64,000 bases of DNA from Opisthocomus hoazin (Eukaryota; Chordata; Aves; Opisthocomiformes; Opisthocomidae). The translations under genes were made by a program, and so were the position numbers. Location of the stretch: positions 9,408,992-9,472,991 of the forward strand of contig NC_134441.1 in assembly GCF_030867145.1 (NCBI RefSeq), given 5' to 3'. Below the pieces are notes generated by a model. The model made no database searches. It was not told the origin of the DNA and was given only the letters and a program-made list of their open reading frames with translations. Below are positions 1 to 15,295 of the stretch, in pieces (position 1 is the stretch's first letter; each line of letters starts with the position of its first letter).

Positions 1-3000
1 CACTAGTTGTAGTGTAATATGCTTCATCCTTGCATTAAAAAACCAGCACTACTACAGTCCCTGCAGACTTGTATACAAGTTATGGGGAATTTATTGTATT
101 AGCAGTTCACATCTGATTTGTTTCAGATTCAACGATAGCTTCATATGATTACATATGCTTTCCAGCTATGTGACTGAGGTAGTTACAAAATGCATATACG
201 ACCACAATTGCTGCATATTCCTCATGAAATGTTAGAAGATATGAACAATCATACTTGTCATGGTTCTCCCTATCTCTTATTTTTCTACAGGTCATTGACT
301 AGCAAAGCTTAGCAACGAATTTCATAAGCCGTCTTGCAATTTATTTTTTTCTTGAACATAAATACTTCTTTGCGACTAGGAGAAGCAGAAAATACGTATC
401 ATTTCACTAAAAAAAATTTCCCCAAACACAGCTGGCCTCATGTAACAGTGGCTACCCTATCACATTTGTGAAAGCAAATCTGGAACATTCACGCAGCTTT
501 TCGGGGAAGAAGTAAACTATTTCATGTAGCCTCTGTAGGAAGCTCAAGAGCAATTCACCTAATCAAAGAGAATTTTATAGAACCTCTGCACAGTCAACAG
601 TTTAAGCTAGTCTTTCTTATCTCCTCTAGCCAGTATTTGTACACAGCCTGTTCATCCCCATAGCCCTCCAAATTTGGATGTCCACACGTAAACACTGCCT
701 AGCTTTGGAAGAACCAGATCAAAGACTACCCTTCACAGCTTCAGTGTTTCCTGTTTTTACCACCTCTGACAAACTGCAAGCAAATGCTTAACCACATTTA
801 AAAAAACTAATCAGCTACAGTTTGGGGGAATAAAGAATAAGATTCTACTATAATTCAAAACATTTTAGAATAATTTATTAAACTGGAATAACTTTGAACG
901 TGGAGATCAGGCTACTCCTCAAAAGCCTCTATGTGCGACTGTGTTATGCTAAGTATGGAGAGATTTCACTGGTGCTCTGTTTGTTCAGCAAAGAACACCC
1001 TGGCAAGTGAAATACACAAGCACACACAATGCAAGAGTCATGAAAACTAGACTGGAAGCAGCGAGCTCAGTTTCATACTGTAAATTTTTGGCAGACATTC
1101 AACTCCTTCTGCTGTCTTTCTCGCAAGCACATCTATCTGTGTGATGTCACCAGATTCAGCGAGGAAGGGAGCTTGAACAAATAGGACCGACAGTGTCTTA
1201 CAGCCTGCCATCCTCTCAGCACATGTTGTCACTAAGCAGACGTGCTCTATAGATTCACACACTGTACCCCCTCCTGAAGGCAACTATGGAGAAGTGCCCA
1301 TGGAAAAAGTGGGGGGAAAAAAAAATTTAAAACCTCAGTTTTGGCCAATTCATGTGCTTTGTAGTCATCTTAATTTAGGAAAAGTGAGGTAGGAAACTCC
1401 TCAAAACTCACAGCCAACTCTGTAGCCCACACTGTCACAGTGGTCACTGTCAGTAACCTGAATGCACTTTAGTTCCTGCAGACATTTTAACACCATCAGA
1501 GGCTCACTAGATACCAGGGATGTCTTTGCGCCAGTCATCACACATCTGCTTGTAATAGTCATTGTGGCTGGAATCAAGCAGGTGTAAAGTTAAAGCTAAT
1601 ATAAAAGAAACACATACACTTACACCAACTTTTTTTTTTTTCCTTTTTCTCCTGTTTAAGACACCCTGAATGTGAGCTCTCCAGAGAAAGAATCTACCAC
1701 ACCTAGTATTTACAGAACCATACACACTATAGTACATTTGTTTCTTAGCTAGGAAGTTATCACCCAGGAGCACTGATAGATGGTTTCTGATAATTCATGC
1801 CAGGTAGTGGTATTTTGTGTATCTGTTTTTAAACAAGTGACAAACCATTACCCCTCACTGCAAATAGCCCATGCTGTTGCAAAGGTCTGCCTCAAATGCT
1901 GAAGCTACTGGAAAGAGCAGATGAACCAGAAAAGCCAGAGGGGAAGTACAACCTACATCACGTGAAGAAAATTATTTAAAACATGAGAAAACATGTTTCA
2001 GGGAGCAGGGCATCACAAAGCCTGGATTCCATGCCTTTTTGATCAGTGGCTGGGGAAGAACACCACTTCAGTTCCATGCCTCAGTAAAATCAGAACTAAT
2101 GTATTTTATACTAACAAAATAATTTCACAAATAATGTTTTTTTCTTGTATATAGGGAAAACAGCATAATTTGGGAAATACTATTCAGCAATATCAACTTG
2201 TGGCAGCAATGGGTTCAGTTTTTTTAACCTGGTCAACAACTCACCTTTCTTTTACCTGAGTTACCAAATTATAACTGTTAACATTCTCTCCAGACAGTAG
2301 TGTGAAGAAAAAGTATGAAGTAACTGAAAGTAAAACAGAAATTCCTTGAAGTACTCTTTGTGCTCAAAAAAACAACACTAAATGTATTTTAATAGACACC
2401 TGAAAAACTATTACAATAACACCTATATATGTTTGCCTGTGTCAATGGGTATTTTGCCTCCAATTCCCTCAGTCGAGTCTCACGTGAAAGAAAGAAGCAT
2501 ATTTATACAACAGAATGATGGCCTAAAACATGAGGCTACATTAAAACAAGTGTAAGGGAGAAAAGATAAAAAAGTATACAGAAGAAATGACAAGCATGAA
2601 ATACATAACTCTTCCTGAGAAAAACACAAAAAGGTCATTTAAAAAGAAAAATCAACAGACATTCAAAATAAGTGATGCTGTTTGAGGAAGGACTATTACA
2701 ATGGAGAGAACATCTAAAATGATGCTAGAAAAGTGAAATGTGAAGGTTAATAGCTTAGATACTAGTGCAGTATATAAAGGTTGAATTCTATGAAGTGGTT
2801 ACAACATCTGGAAACCTACAAAAAAAAAAAGCAATGTGGATACTGCTTGGGGATGATACTCAAACTGAAGAAACTGCCTTACTATTACACATGCACATTA
2901 CACACTTTACAGAATGTCAACTGGAAATATTTAGACAGTCAATTGTTAAATAACTTTCCTAGAGCTAACAAGTCCTCTAATCACAGGATTAAAACAATTC

Positions 3001-4082
3001 AAGATTTGTACGTCACAATCAGAATCACATGCCAAGACTTCTTGCCTGCAAACTGGGTGTGAGGGGAGCGGGAGGGAGGGAAGGCTCAAATTTCTTTATT
3101 TGCTGTATAAAGAAACTCCCTTCATTTGACACTGGTTCAGGAACCTGGCAGTTCAAGTTACTGATGTTTTCTTCACCCAAAGCTATATCCCTGTAAACTT
3201 TCTCCTATACTTTGTCCCAGCTTCCTCATTTTCAAAAAAATAAAGGATGCTGTCTTAGGAGCAACAGATGATTACATCACTCAGTTCTAGATTAAACAAT
3301 ATTTCTAAGAAGTCATAGACTTCCACAGCTGCAAAAGCAAAACACATCCCTCAAATCAACAGCAAACTAAAATCTTTTTAAAAATTTGGTAGCAGCACAA
3401 AGCGAGTGCATCTACTTTTTCCTGAGATTGCTCTAAACATTTTGCATGCATCTTAAGAATTAGCAGCTTCTGAAGCTTAGTCATCGTAATACTGAGCAGC
3501 AGAATTTCTTTCTTTCCTTCCACACACATCATCAAGGAATTCACTATGAGTCCAGACAAGTTCAGAGATCCAGCACTCCAATCTAAACACCCAATTACTA
3601 AATATCCAGGACTGAATCTCAAAGACTGAGGAGAAACCTAATGCCTGGGAGAAGTGTATATTGTTGAGGAATTTTAAATTAAGTCAAATCTACACACATC
3701 CCCCCCCAAAAAAGCTGTATCCGTCACCAATTTTTCTGGACTTTTAAGATCAGATGGGACAGTTTAACCAAAATCAGGAGAAACGCACAGAAATGGTGAT
3801 TTCCATTATAATTCAGAACACCTTTAGTTTTGACATAATTTCCATTTTACACATGGATAAATGCAGACAGAATGGTGACTCAAGTTGCTGAGAAAGATTT
3901 AAAAGCAAAGACTCCAGAAAGAGCTCCATTCTCATATTTTCAATAATACTTGTGCAACTATCTAGCTGTGTACCAAGATCCATAATTTGCTCTATCCAAT
4001 TTTCAGAAATACAATGAACTGATAGAGGTACTGATAATTAAAAGCTTTAGTAATTCACAGGTCTTCTTAGTAACACACTTGG

Positions 4083-4285
4083 AATCACAAAATGGCAGGG
4101 GTTGGAAGGGACCTCTGTGGGTCATCTAGTCCAACCCTCCTGCCGAAGCAGGGTCACCTACAGCAGGCTGTACAGGACCTTGTCCAGGCGGGTCTTGAAT
4201 ATCTCCAGAGCAGGAGACTCCACAACCTCCCTGGGCAGCCTGTTCCAGTGCTCCATCACCCTCAGAGTGAAAAGAAGAGTCAGTA
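4083..4285 (-). mobile_element. CR1 LINE 3' end fragment
   Basis: On the minus strand this reads as the 3' terminal part of a chicken-repeat-1 non-LTR retrotransposon. It runs from the end of the reverse-transcriptase frame (a GGAACAGGCTGCCCAGGGAG-like block) to the hallmark end, in which GGTTGGACTAGATGACC is followed by a segment ending CCTTCCAACCCC and a GTGATTC tail. It is about 200 bp long and 5'-truncated, as is usual for CR1. The terminal block is well kept, so this is one of the less decayed copies in the window. It lies in KAT6A intron 2, in the same orientation as the gene. Confidence 0.9.
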
Positions 4286-5652
4286 TTTTCAACCCAGAAT
4301 TCATCATTCACACATGGGTCCACAGACTGGTTAACTGGCCTTCAAAAGTAACTGAAAACAAACAAATATGTTATCAATGGGATTCTGTTTGCTATGCAAG
4401 GGTCATTCTTTTTGGACACCCTTCTCCCTCCTTTCTTTACAATCTAGCGACAAGTACAGTTTTACCACAATAGCAGTAACAACAGAAAGACTGCTAGGTG
4501 CTTGGACAACGGAACAAGCAATGAGCTACCATTTCTCACTCAATGCCTGAGGCAGTATTAGTAGCTGTTCCAAGGACAGGTGCTCCCAGAGTCAGAAAAA
4601 ATGGTGAGGACAGAAAAATTAAATCAGATTCATACAACTAATAAAGACAAAACCTAATTAAGTGGAAGGAAGACTACCATGACTTACCACAACTCATTAG
4701 GATAAATTTAGTTTGAAACCCTTTAACAAGGCAAGTAGGAATAAAACCCACCAGATCCACAAGAGGACAGAGATCAAAAGACTCAGCAGTCTGTCACACA
4801 TAGGGTTTACCAGATTTTCTATAGATTGCATATTTTTGTATTTATTTAAAGATGGGTTTCATGTTCTTAAAACTAAAATGACATTACTTCATTTAATATT
4901 TGTACCTTTTTAACTGTTTTTCCCACCGCCACTATGACTTCAGAAAAAATTGCTGGGAAACTAGTGGAAGGGCAGGGACAGAATTATCTGCCCACAATTC
5001 TCTCTGTTGTTTCTTCCTTCACTACATAACAACGCTAACACTGGAACTGAGCTGTTTTTTATTTAGCAATGTCCTCCATCACCCACCCTCCTCCCTGTCT
5101 GACTATAAAGCTCTGTAGTGAATAAGGTTCCTTTATTAACACAACTTCAGAGATGTGTCATTCCATATCTGCCAACAATCTCCAGGACAGAGAGGACTAA
5201 CAACAGTTAGTTGTCAGGGATCCAGCCAACATATTGAAATAGTTTTCTCCTTTTTAACCAGTTATCCTATACTCAACTTCTGCTGAAACTGTCAGTGAAT
5301 GTCGTTAAAAACACTTCCTCCACAGTAGTACCCCATTGACAAAGGTACTCATCACAACATCTGATGTCTTCCCACAGTCACAAACTTTGCCTTTAAGCTA
5401 CTATTACTCCAAATACCACCAGCGCCCCTCTTGGTATCATTCCACACTGTTTCATCCTAAATGCACCATCTCATAGCATCCACTCATACCTGTCCATGAC
5501 AGCAACATTTCTGACATGCTTACATTTGCTCTATTACTAAGAGCTACTTCACCTGTTCACTAATTGAGTGAACGAAGTTCAAAGTAATTTTTTAGCACTT
5601 GAGTTTCCAGAGTTACACAGAGTACAGACGGAGGCCATCTGTTATCAACCAC

Positions 5653-5693
5653 TTTTTTTTTTTCCTTTTTCTTTTTTTTTTTTTTTTTTTTTT
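5653..5693. repeat. Poly(T)/poly(A) low-complexity tract
   Basis: This is an almost pure T run of about 40 bases broken by two short CC/C interruptions. On the minus strand it is a poly(A) run. No adjacent processed gene copy or SINE body was recognised, so I call it simple sequence. Confidence 0.8.
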
Positions 5694-6776
5694 GGACACA
5701 ACTACAGCCTTCTCTTCCACAGAACCAGCTAGAAGAGAGCAAATCCTAATCCTTCTCCAGCTGGGAGCCAAAGCTTGAAGAGCACCCTTGGAGAGCAAGG
5801 GTGAGCTCTCAAAATGCAATTACGATGCGCTGGTTGCAGATCATTTATGTACTCCACCCAGAACAAACCAATCCACAAATAACTTCCTTACCAGTAACAG
5901 GACAGTCCTTTGCTTTAAGGCATGGAACTAACAGTTACTACCCTAAAACAGGCACAATATAGCAATAGCTATTGTATACTTTAAGGCCATCAAAACAACT
6001 ATGATGCCCTGAAAGCATATGAACTTTCTAAAAAGATACAAGGAGTTTGGCTTCTTGTGATAAACATAATGGCACAGCAGGATCTAGAACTATTATTTGC
6101 GAGAGAAAAGGCCTAAATGATGCTGCACATATAAAATCAATCACTTTAACTGTGGGTTAAGTACCAACACATATAAATAGCAACACAAAACTAGGAAATA
6201 GGCATGCCATAAGCAACACATGCGAGACAGCAGTCAGTACAGGGAATCTGCTTTAAATATTCCTCCTATTTTGCAGCCACAGAAGTTTCCCTCATTTTTT
6301 TTCAGAATTTTGTTTTTATACTCTCAGCTATACTGCAGGATAATATTAAGGTATTTACTTGATGGTTGCTACACCCACATCTAGTTTTAACTGACATAAA
6401 AGACAGTTTCAAGGACAGTGCAAACAGAGATCAATTAATACCATCTGTATTTTCCTTTTAATTACCAAAGAAACAGTCCTGAGATGAAATTTCAAATCCA
6501 AACATGTACAGCAATTACTTCAACTTCTCCTTCAGTTAGCTGATGTGTTAATGTTTTTTTTACAAAAAATCTTACAGCCTTTTAACCTGTGTTCTGTAAC
6601 AAGTGTCAACAAAAGCAGAGCAAGCTGTCTTCATCTACAGCTTCCAGCCTTAAGACCTGCATCTTACTACAGCTTAGTTCCTCACAACAATGTACCAGGA
6701 AAGAGCTCTTTGCTCTGAAACAGTACTAAATATTACTGTATTGTGGTAGTCTTGTAGTAGTGCAGTAATTCTTGCA

Positions 6777-6834
6777 TTGTAGTAAGACTACATTAACTAT
6801 TAAACAGAACTTGTTAATTGTAGTCTTACTGCAA
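6777..6834. repeat. Imperfect inverted repeat (hairpin)
   Basis: Two arms of about 21 bases, 6777-6797 and 6813-6834, are reverse complements with one mismatch and one bulged base, around a loop of about 15 bases. The core of arm 1 is TTGTAGTAAGACTACA. A related partial copy of the arm (GTAGTCTTGTAGTAGTGCAG) lies just to the left, near 6747-6766. It could be the ends of a very short decayed DNA element or a chance palindrome. Folding as RNA would give a stem of miRNA-precursor scale, but no flanking stem extension is obvious. Confidence 0.6.
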
Positions 6835-8280
6835 AAAAATCATGCATAGATCACACAGATGATAAATTAAATTCCTATTTGTTAAATACATTATTACTGT
6901 TTTTGTTGACAGTGAATGGATAAACAGAACACACCGGATAGTGAAACAACAGATTTCAGCATTCTGGGGATAACAGCTTTAGCGTTTATCAAAAACTGCT
7001 GCATTAATAAGGTAACAGAGTTTGGGTGGACTTTTATACAAGTACTGCATTCTGATCTCCCACATCTTCATTGGTTTTTGACTAAAGCTAGTATACAAGC
7101 TGTGGCTGGGTTCCTTCTTCTAGCTTGACCATCATACTACGCAATTTTGAAATCACGCTAAATGATTCCAAAGGAAGATCTAGCCTGCAGTAAGTACTGC
7201 CATAACACACAGTCACAATTTTTTGTAATCTCAAAACCATGAATGCATGTATGTTGTAATGACTAAAACACGATTAAAATTTTCAGCATGTAGCTAATAT
7301 ACCATGACTTTTATTTGTTACATAGGTAGTACTATCTTGTGCTCCCCATCTCACGAGTATTTCACACTAAATGCCAACTTTCTAAAACACGATGCTTTTC
7401 AGTTACGCTTTTGTACAGTGACAACACAATATGACTTGAACTACTAGGTACCACAGCTCTACAAATAAAGGCTACTGTGCCAAATGAGAACTGTTCAGGA
7501 AGACAACCCAGGGCTTTCCAGACCAATATAGGTTCAGTGAGCTCTTCTGTTTCAACAAAACAGAAAAGGGGGTGGGGGGGATGGAGTGGGGAGGGGGGAG
7601 AAGCAAAGTTATCAATTTCAAAGTTTCTGACCAAAAAAGCCTCTTAAGTATTGCAATCTGCAATCCTTTCCCCCAGCATTCTAAAGATACAGCACACAAC
7701 TGCATAAGAAGTTTCACACAGCTAAAGATATAATATGCATTTGATAGCCACACATAAGCCTCAGATACTCATTATTTTTCAGGCTTCAAATGCACAAGCA
7801 GAGCATTTGAAACTAAGCACTATAAGAGAGAGAAATCAGTCTTTCTCATCTGGCAAATGCAGCTCATCTTCTGTACCAAAACGTAAGCAAAGAAACACAG
7901 GTATTAGTGGTACAGATAAAACAGAGGTATAGCAGGTTGTATGGCCAATGCGATAGCATGCAACCAAGGGCTCTGATGATGTGCCACTTCACAGACATGA
8001 CTAAAGAGGCTACCGCCCTGTACTGCCCTCTTTGTCCCTTCACTGGAAATTCTCTCCCTTCAGCAGCAGCTGAATTTCACAACATAGAACATTAACTTAA
8101 ACCAACAATTTCATTTAATAGTAATAAATTGGGCTACAAACCACAGCAGTTGAGGAGCAAAACACCACTTGCTTTATCTTTGTGATGGCTGTGGTAACCT
8201 CTGGCAGAGATGCAAGGCGTCAGTACAAATAAGATCAGCTTCTTAAATAATCTCTACAGCACCTGCCTCAATCATGCACA

Positions 8281-8330
8281 ATGACAACAACAAAAAAACA
8301 CCACCAACCAAAAAACCAAAACTAAGAACC
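8281..8330. repeat. A/C-rich low-complexity tract
   Basis: Short runs of A separated by CC, CACC and ACAAC units. On the minus strand, which is the KAT6A sense strand, it is GTTT/GGTTTT-like. It resembles tracts at 10130-10185 and 10316-10379. Confidence 0.7.
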
Positions 8331-10129
8331 CAATCAAGTAGTGGTGAAATACCTCTGAAAATTTAATCAAGATACTCTCCAAGTTTTTTCTGCATACTTC
8401 TGTCAAGTTTTTCTATTCCCAAAGACATCTCAATAGCCAGTATATGTTAAAATATTATCATTGTTTATTCTGTTTAGCTTTTGCAAAGATGATAAAAAAA
8501 ATCTGCCCTCAGCTATCTAAAGATGCATGGCATTCATTTAAAGATAAGTTATGGTTTCCAAAGCAGCACCGAATAATTTTTAATCCAACCTCAGAAAAAG
8601 CATTTTTTAAAATAATAATTAGTATGAAGTTTCAAGAAGACTGTTCCTCTGAACAAACACCAGCATACAGTAATTTTTCATCCAGAAAAAAATTACTTCA
8701 AAAAGTAAAAATCCTGTTTCAGTCTGCAAGTATGCTAATTACACATGAAACAGAAGTTACAATTATACTTTAAAGAACTCTTTCATGCATATTTAATCAG
8801 GGCTTTACCGTAGAAATCGCACTGTAGCAGTGGGATTACTTATTTTAGAGTCTAGCTTGCACAGTACTGCTCATTCCCTACAGATGTTACTGACGGATGG
8901 TGGACTCGGTGCCAAACGTTCTTTGCTCCACACTTACCACCTCTTTGGCCAACCTAATGTGGGAGGCCTGATATCTATGATTCTTCACTTCCAGCTGTGT
9001 TGAAGGGCTAGTGCTTGCCTGATACTTACCCAAGAGGCAGCAACTCAAACATCTTCTCTTTCATTACAATTTCAGTATGAACTCCTTTTGTACGAACTCC
9101 CTTAAGTATGAACTTCTGTATTGCAACAATTTGCCACCCCCCCCCTCTTTCTTTCCACAACAGGGGTAGATATTGTGAATCTTACCAGTCTGCCACCTAC
9201 CATAGAAACAACATCAAAGTCGAGTTCAGCTTTAGTCCAAAATGTCACAAGGAATGCAGAAAATAGCTCTTAACTGCAATTCCCATTTTAGCCTCTAAAC
9301 TAGAGGAAACTGAAAAGCAAGAAAAGGCCACTTCCCTAAAGCCTACACACGAGTGAAGGCACACACAGCGCTTAAAACTGAAATTAAAGGAAACACTTCT
9401 TCTGCCAACCATTGTCACTAACAGGTAAGCAAATTTCAGCACTGAGCTCTGCCCATCAGCAGGCTTTTTTTTCCAGTTTGCTTGTTTTCATCTAGGTAGT
9501 GTTTTTAGGCCAGGGATTTCAGAACCATAATGTCATCAGCATGTAATTTCTACCTGGTAAACCACGATAACTTGCCAGTTTTTTTGCCCTTGAATGCTAG
9601 AATGTGGTATTCACAGAACACTGAGATCAAAAATAAGATCTGGAAAAAAGCAAATAATATTTAGTAACCAAAGTGTCTGTAATGCTGCTTTATATTTATT
9701 TTGTTTGAAAAGTTTAAGCCTCAGCTTTCATAAGCCTCCTGCAAGGTACTGGAGTTTCATAACACACAGGAAAATATACAGAACTGAACATTCACTTCTA
9801 GGCAGCTAAAGAAAGTGACACTACTATCAAACACACAGGTAAACACTTCCAGCTGAGTTGAAGCTACATTTGAACAAATTAAGAAATATTATGCCTTCAT
9901 GATTCATGAATTTGGATCATATGATATACGATGAGTTCTTAAATGGATGTTAAAGACCAAACAGCGCAAGGATAAAAGATCAACAACAGCAAACAAGAGA
10001 CAAGTCATTAGGATTTCTCAGGTTTGGGAGGTTGAGGTTTTGTTCATGTTGTTGTCAAGGCTCTTCTAAGAATCAAGAGAAACATTATCACAATACTCCC
10101 AAATAATCTGTACTGAATAGTTCCATTAA

Positions 10130-10185
10130 AGAAAAAAGGAAAAAAAAAAACCACAACAAAAAAACCACGACCCAAAAAAATCCCT
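10130..10185. repeat. A/C-rich low-complexity tract
   Basis: A-runs interrupted by CCAC and ACGACCC units. The composition is the same as at 8281-8330 and 10316-10379, and no coding or RNA-gene signature is visible. Confidence 0.7.
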
Positions 10186-10315
10186 CACCACTTTCACGCA
10201 CCCAATAAGTCAAGAAAATTACTACAGCATAGTAAGCCTTTTGCACCTGCATAACTTGTTGAGTTTTAACACAAAACAGCAGAGTGAAGGAAGATTATTG
10301 CGTAATGTCTTCATT

Positions 10316-10379
10316 AAAAAAAAACAAACAAACAAAAAAAAACACAACCAAAAAACCCACCACCACCACCACAAAAAAC
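10316..10379. repeat. A/C-rich tract with CAC repeat
   Basis: A(n)C units (AAAC repeated) pass into a short (CCA)n run of five units. Composition is as in the two other A/C-rich tracts of this intron. Confidence 0.75.
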
Positions 10380-12442
10380 TGTCTTAAAGATTCTGCAGAA
10401 TAGGAAATAATCTTTCGGTTTCCACTGACTTGCCAGCCAATTTATGGTGGCAGAACCTACATAGATGTTTTAATACCATATCTTCAAAATTACTTAAGAA
10501 ACTAGTATGAAACTCAGCATGGGTTACACAGCACAGAGACGGTACATGAAGAGCAGAAAACTAGGATGTTAGTTTAAAACACACACACAAAAAAAAAATC
10601 AGAAGAATTTCTTCAAGAAAGCCCTTGCAAAATTTCTACTATAGTTGACGTGCATTCTAATGTTACTTACAATCCTTTTAGTGTTCAAGCTACTCAGACC
10701 TGAGCAGGTACAAAGGAATTAGGGAGCATATCTAACAGCCCAAAACGCACATACGCATACATGTGCATATGTTTATATTTACACACACATGCACATAGAA
10801 GAACTTCATACACATTTTTCCAGAGGACAAGAAACAAACCTCAGACCAAATTCAGGATTTATAGTAGCTCATATTATCATTCACCACTCTTGACACAACA
10901 CATTTTAAGAAAACCCCAGGGAACATTTCATCTGAAAGAATATCAAGCTGGTCCTGAGTTTTGGCACACTACAAGAAGACTTGAATAGGCCAAGAAACAT
11001 ACTGTGTTAATAATAATATGCACAGTTGATATCTTCTACTGTTACTACCACTCTCAATAGAGCCACCTCATGTGCCAGGCTTGTTTACATTAAGTTTTCA
11101 TACCATTTTACAGCTATCCTGATTTCATTAAAGATACAGCTGGAGAAGTACATAGGAAACATTTGTAGACAGAACACTCAAGAAAATGATAGAGAAAGCT
11201 GCTGGAATTTTCAGTATAGTAATACTTCCTACATTCCACCACCCCACAACACAACACTCTGACTAGTTAAGTAAGCACTGAATCCACAGTAGAGCTCCCA
11301 CAGTTAAAGTAGGACTTCAGAGAAACTTTACTGGTGGTAAAGCAGCTGTGTGGATTTTTTTCTTTCCAGGAAGCAGACTCCTACAGTAGTTTTAAGTCTT
11401 CAAACCCTAACAGACCATAAAGCAATCCTCACCCCAGAGAGTGAAGCTGACTTGAAAAAACATGAGCAGCACACACTCAAAGAACTCACCCCTGCAGAGG
11501 ATATTTACAACAAAAAAATCCAGCATTGCTGGAAAATGTATCTATTATGGATCGAAAAAATAAATTTCTCATTCTAGAAGTCCTGGAGAGTAGCAGTGCA
11601 AAGATATGAATTACTGGCAAATTGGTCTTCAATAAACAGACTTCCTTTTTACTCTGCTTCCAGAGTAGCACAAGGACAGGAAAAATACTGACTGGGTATG
11701 AACTTCACTCCAACAACCTCATCTTGAGGTTGGAGTGGAGGGTCAAAGACCTTAGGCATGCAGAAGGATGGAAGAAAGGAGGAGGTAAAAAGCATAAAAA
11801 CAAGAGAAAACAACAGAAAAATACCTCTGTTTGTATAATGAACTCTAAGAAGGGTGAGGGGAGGCACACAAAAGGGAATAGAAGTCCACGAGTGTTTATT
11901 CCATCATTTCCATGCTCTCTCGATCCTGTGATTTCACTCTTCTTTTCAACTGCTATATCCTATATAGCTTTTATTCCTATTTCTCAACAAAGCTGTTCTG
12001 GTACAGAAAGTGATTTTTTTCATTGTGCACAAAGAAAGCATCTATGACGGCATTAGGTGGCAACTGATAATCAGCGCTTCACTATGTTATCCGTATGCAA
12101 ATAAGAAGCCGAACTGGCAGTCAAACAAAAATGTGAAAATGAGAGATCATCTCAAGTTTGCTTTGCAAATCCACCTCACCTTCAAGTGAGGAAGCTTACT
12201 TCCTATGTTTTGCTAACGTAACTATAGTAGGCCTGTTATCATACAATAAATTCCACTGTACAGAAGCGTTAAGAGGTAAATTCCCCACAGTAGTGCATTT
12301 GCAGTTTTCAGGTACCAAGTACAAATTGCAATCCACTAGGCTTCCTCCGATCACACTCAGAAATTTGGACACAGTAGGATCCTAAATGCACATTAGTAAT
12401 TTCTAACTTACAAGATGCAAGTTAAACAAATCATTGACCTCA

Positions 12443-13279
<837 letters not shown>

Positions 13280-15295
13280 CTGAAAAGAGGAAAGCAAAAC
13301 AATTAGAAATTTCCTCATTCTTTCCAAAAAATCCCATAACAGCTTCAGAGAAAGTTTTTCCACAAAGTTATAAAGATTTCAGCATATCTCACCTCAGCCT
13401 CCGGTCCGCACACTCACAATCAGAACAACTGTGACATTAGGCCTGGAAAAAAGCAAGAAGAGAGACATTTCCAAAGACCAGTTAGAAAAAAAAAGAAAAA
13501 AATTAACACCAAACATTAATTCATTAAACACATAGCAGAGTTTTAATCCACTACTACAGTTCTGAAACAGAAGTAATACTTTAGGTTTTACTTTCACTAC
13601 TAATAAAAGCATACTTTAACACCGAAATAGCTCCATACAACCTAGAGAAAAAGTGTGCCCTTTTTATTTCAATCCTTAAGTCAGTATAAATTCTATACCA
13701 AGTTTTATAACCTTGCTGAGAACAACCTAAATTAGTATTTGGGGGGGGGGGGAAACCCAACACACCAAAGATCTTAAAAAAGGCAGCAGCTCTCTTCATT
13801 TTTGCACATGGAAGACACTGCCTGAAACTTCAATAGAAAGGAGTAGGCACAGCCAAGAGTCTTGAGCAAACAGCAAGAAACTTTCAGAGTTCTTCCAGGA
13901 GCGCAATCACAGGTCTGATTCCCTCCTGCTAAGAAAAGCTATGACAGTTGTTCCATCAAGAAAAAAACTGAAGAGATGCAACTGGAGATTGTAATTAAAT
14001 GTTCCACTTTCAGAGACCATAGGAAAGAAGAATACAACATTATAATCTTCAGTATAGATGAGGCACACTGAAAACAGTTGACAAAGTAACAGGTGACCGT
14101 ACACAATAAAGAAGGAATGCTTATGACGCTGCTAATTAAAGACGCACATGGAAGGGTATGAGGCTCTGCTTCACAGCCTTCAGTTGTCTTTAACAAAGAC
14201 TTTTTAGAAGTATGATAACAGTGTGCTGCGCTGAAGTTCTACTGCAAAAGTACACTAACCAAGGAGGATTCATAAATTGTTTATTACAAGGAATAATGAT
14301 TTTCTGCAAGGGAAGTTCTAGTCATGAGCTAGTCATCAACACAGTTCTCCCATTCCGCTTTCTAGTAAGTACTGAAGAATTTATCAAGACACAGAACACA
14401 TCTGAATGTAGACATCAGACTCAATCGCACGGCTCCATACAGCCATACTGGAAAGATTCAGAACCATTCTTTAGATCAGAAAGGATGCACTGCTTGCCTA
14501 GAGGTCTTTTACCCTGCGAACAACAGATGTACAGTGAAATAAGGTCCCCGAGACCTGCCTGCCTCGCAAAGCAAAGCTGTGCTCCCGGCGCGCCCCCACC
14601 GTGCACGCCGGGATCCCGGGGCCGAGGAGGACGCAGCGCTCCGTCCCCAGCAAAGCTGCGGGCGCAGGACGTTACGTAACCGCCCGGCCGGGCTGGGGCG
14701 ACACCGGGACGGTCCCAACGCCGGGTCGCTCGCTATCTGCGTGACAAGCGGCCCCTGCACCTGCCACCGCTCGTCCCCATCCCCATCCCGGACAGGCCCC
14801 GCGCACGGCGCCCCGAGGGGCGAACTGGCTCAGTCGAGAGACTCGCACCGGCGGCAGCAGGAGAAAGGGGGCGCAGGCCGCAGCCCCGACAGCCAGCTGG
14901 GCCCCACGCCGTTCTTCACCCCTACGGAGACGAGTAACGCAGCCCGACTCCTCGTACCGGTTCGGCCGGGCGCGCGCCTGCGCCCGCCTCAGCCGCGTTC
15001 TCTCGTGCCAGAGACAGACGACCTCATCCCGCGATCCCCCGGCCTGCACCGTCCGCCTCATCCACGGTGTGCCGTGGCCGCCGCCTCCCCAGGGTGTAGG
15101 CCCGGCGGGCCCCAGGGGAGCGGGCGGCCCGGTCCGGGCCTGGCGCAGAGCGGCGGCGGGGCCGGAACAGGCCGCGAGCCTGGAGCGCCCAGCAGGCCTT
15201 CGCCTTCCCCAGGTCACGGACCTCGCCAGCCGCCTGTCCCCGAGTTCCCCGGCACCGAGCACCTGAGCTGGGGTGGTCCCGCCAGCGCTACTTAC
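13280..15295 (-). other. KAT6A: KAT6A intron 1
   Basis: This is bounded by a GTAAGTAG donor at its upstream end (in the CpG island) and the CTCTTTTCAG acceptor at 13280. It contains a 12-base G run at 13741-13752 and no recognisable gene. Its upstream part is CpG-rich. Confidence 0.65.

Noticed and set aside
4092-4473. Open frames on both strands over 4.1-4.5 kb
   Set aside because: They translate the 3' untranslated end of a CR1 copy.
8444-8773. 109-codon frame in KAT6A intron 2
   Set aside because: AT-rich composition, no recognised domain and no convincing splice sites.
10741-10800. CA/TG-rich stretch considered as a promoter or Z-DNA element
   Set aside because: Too short and irregular to call more than weak simple sequence in an intron.
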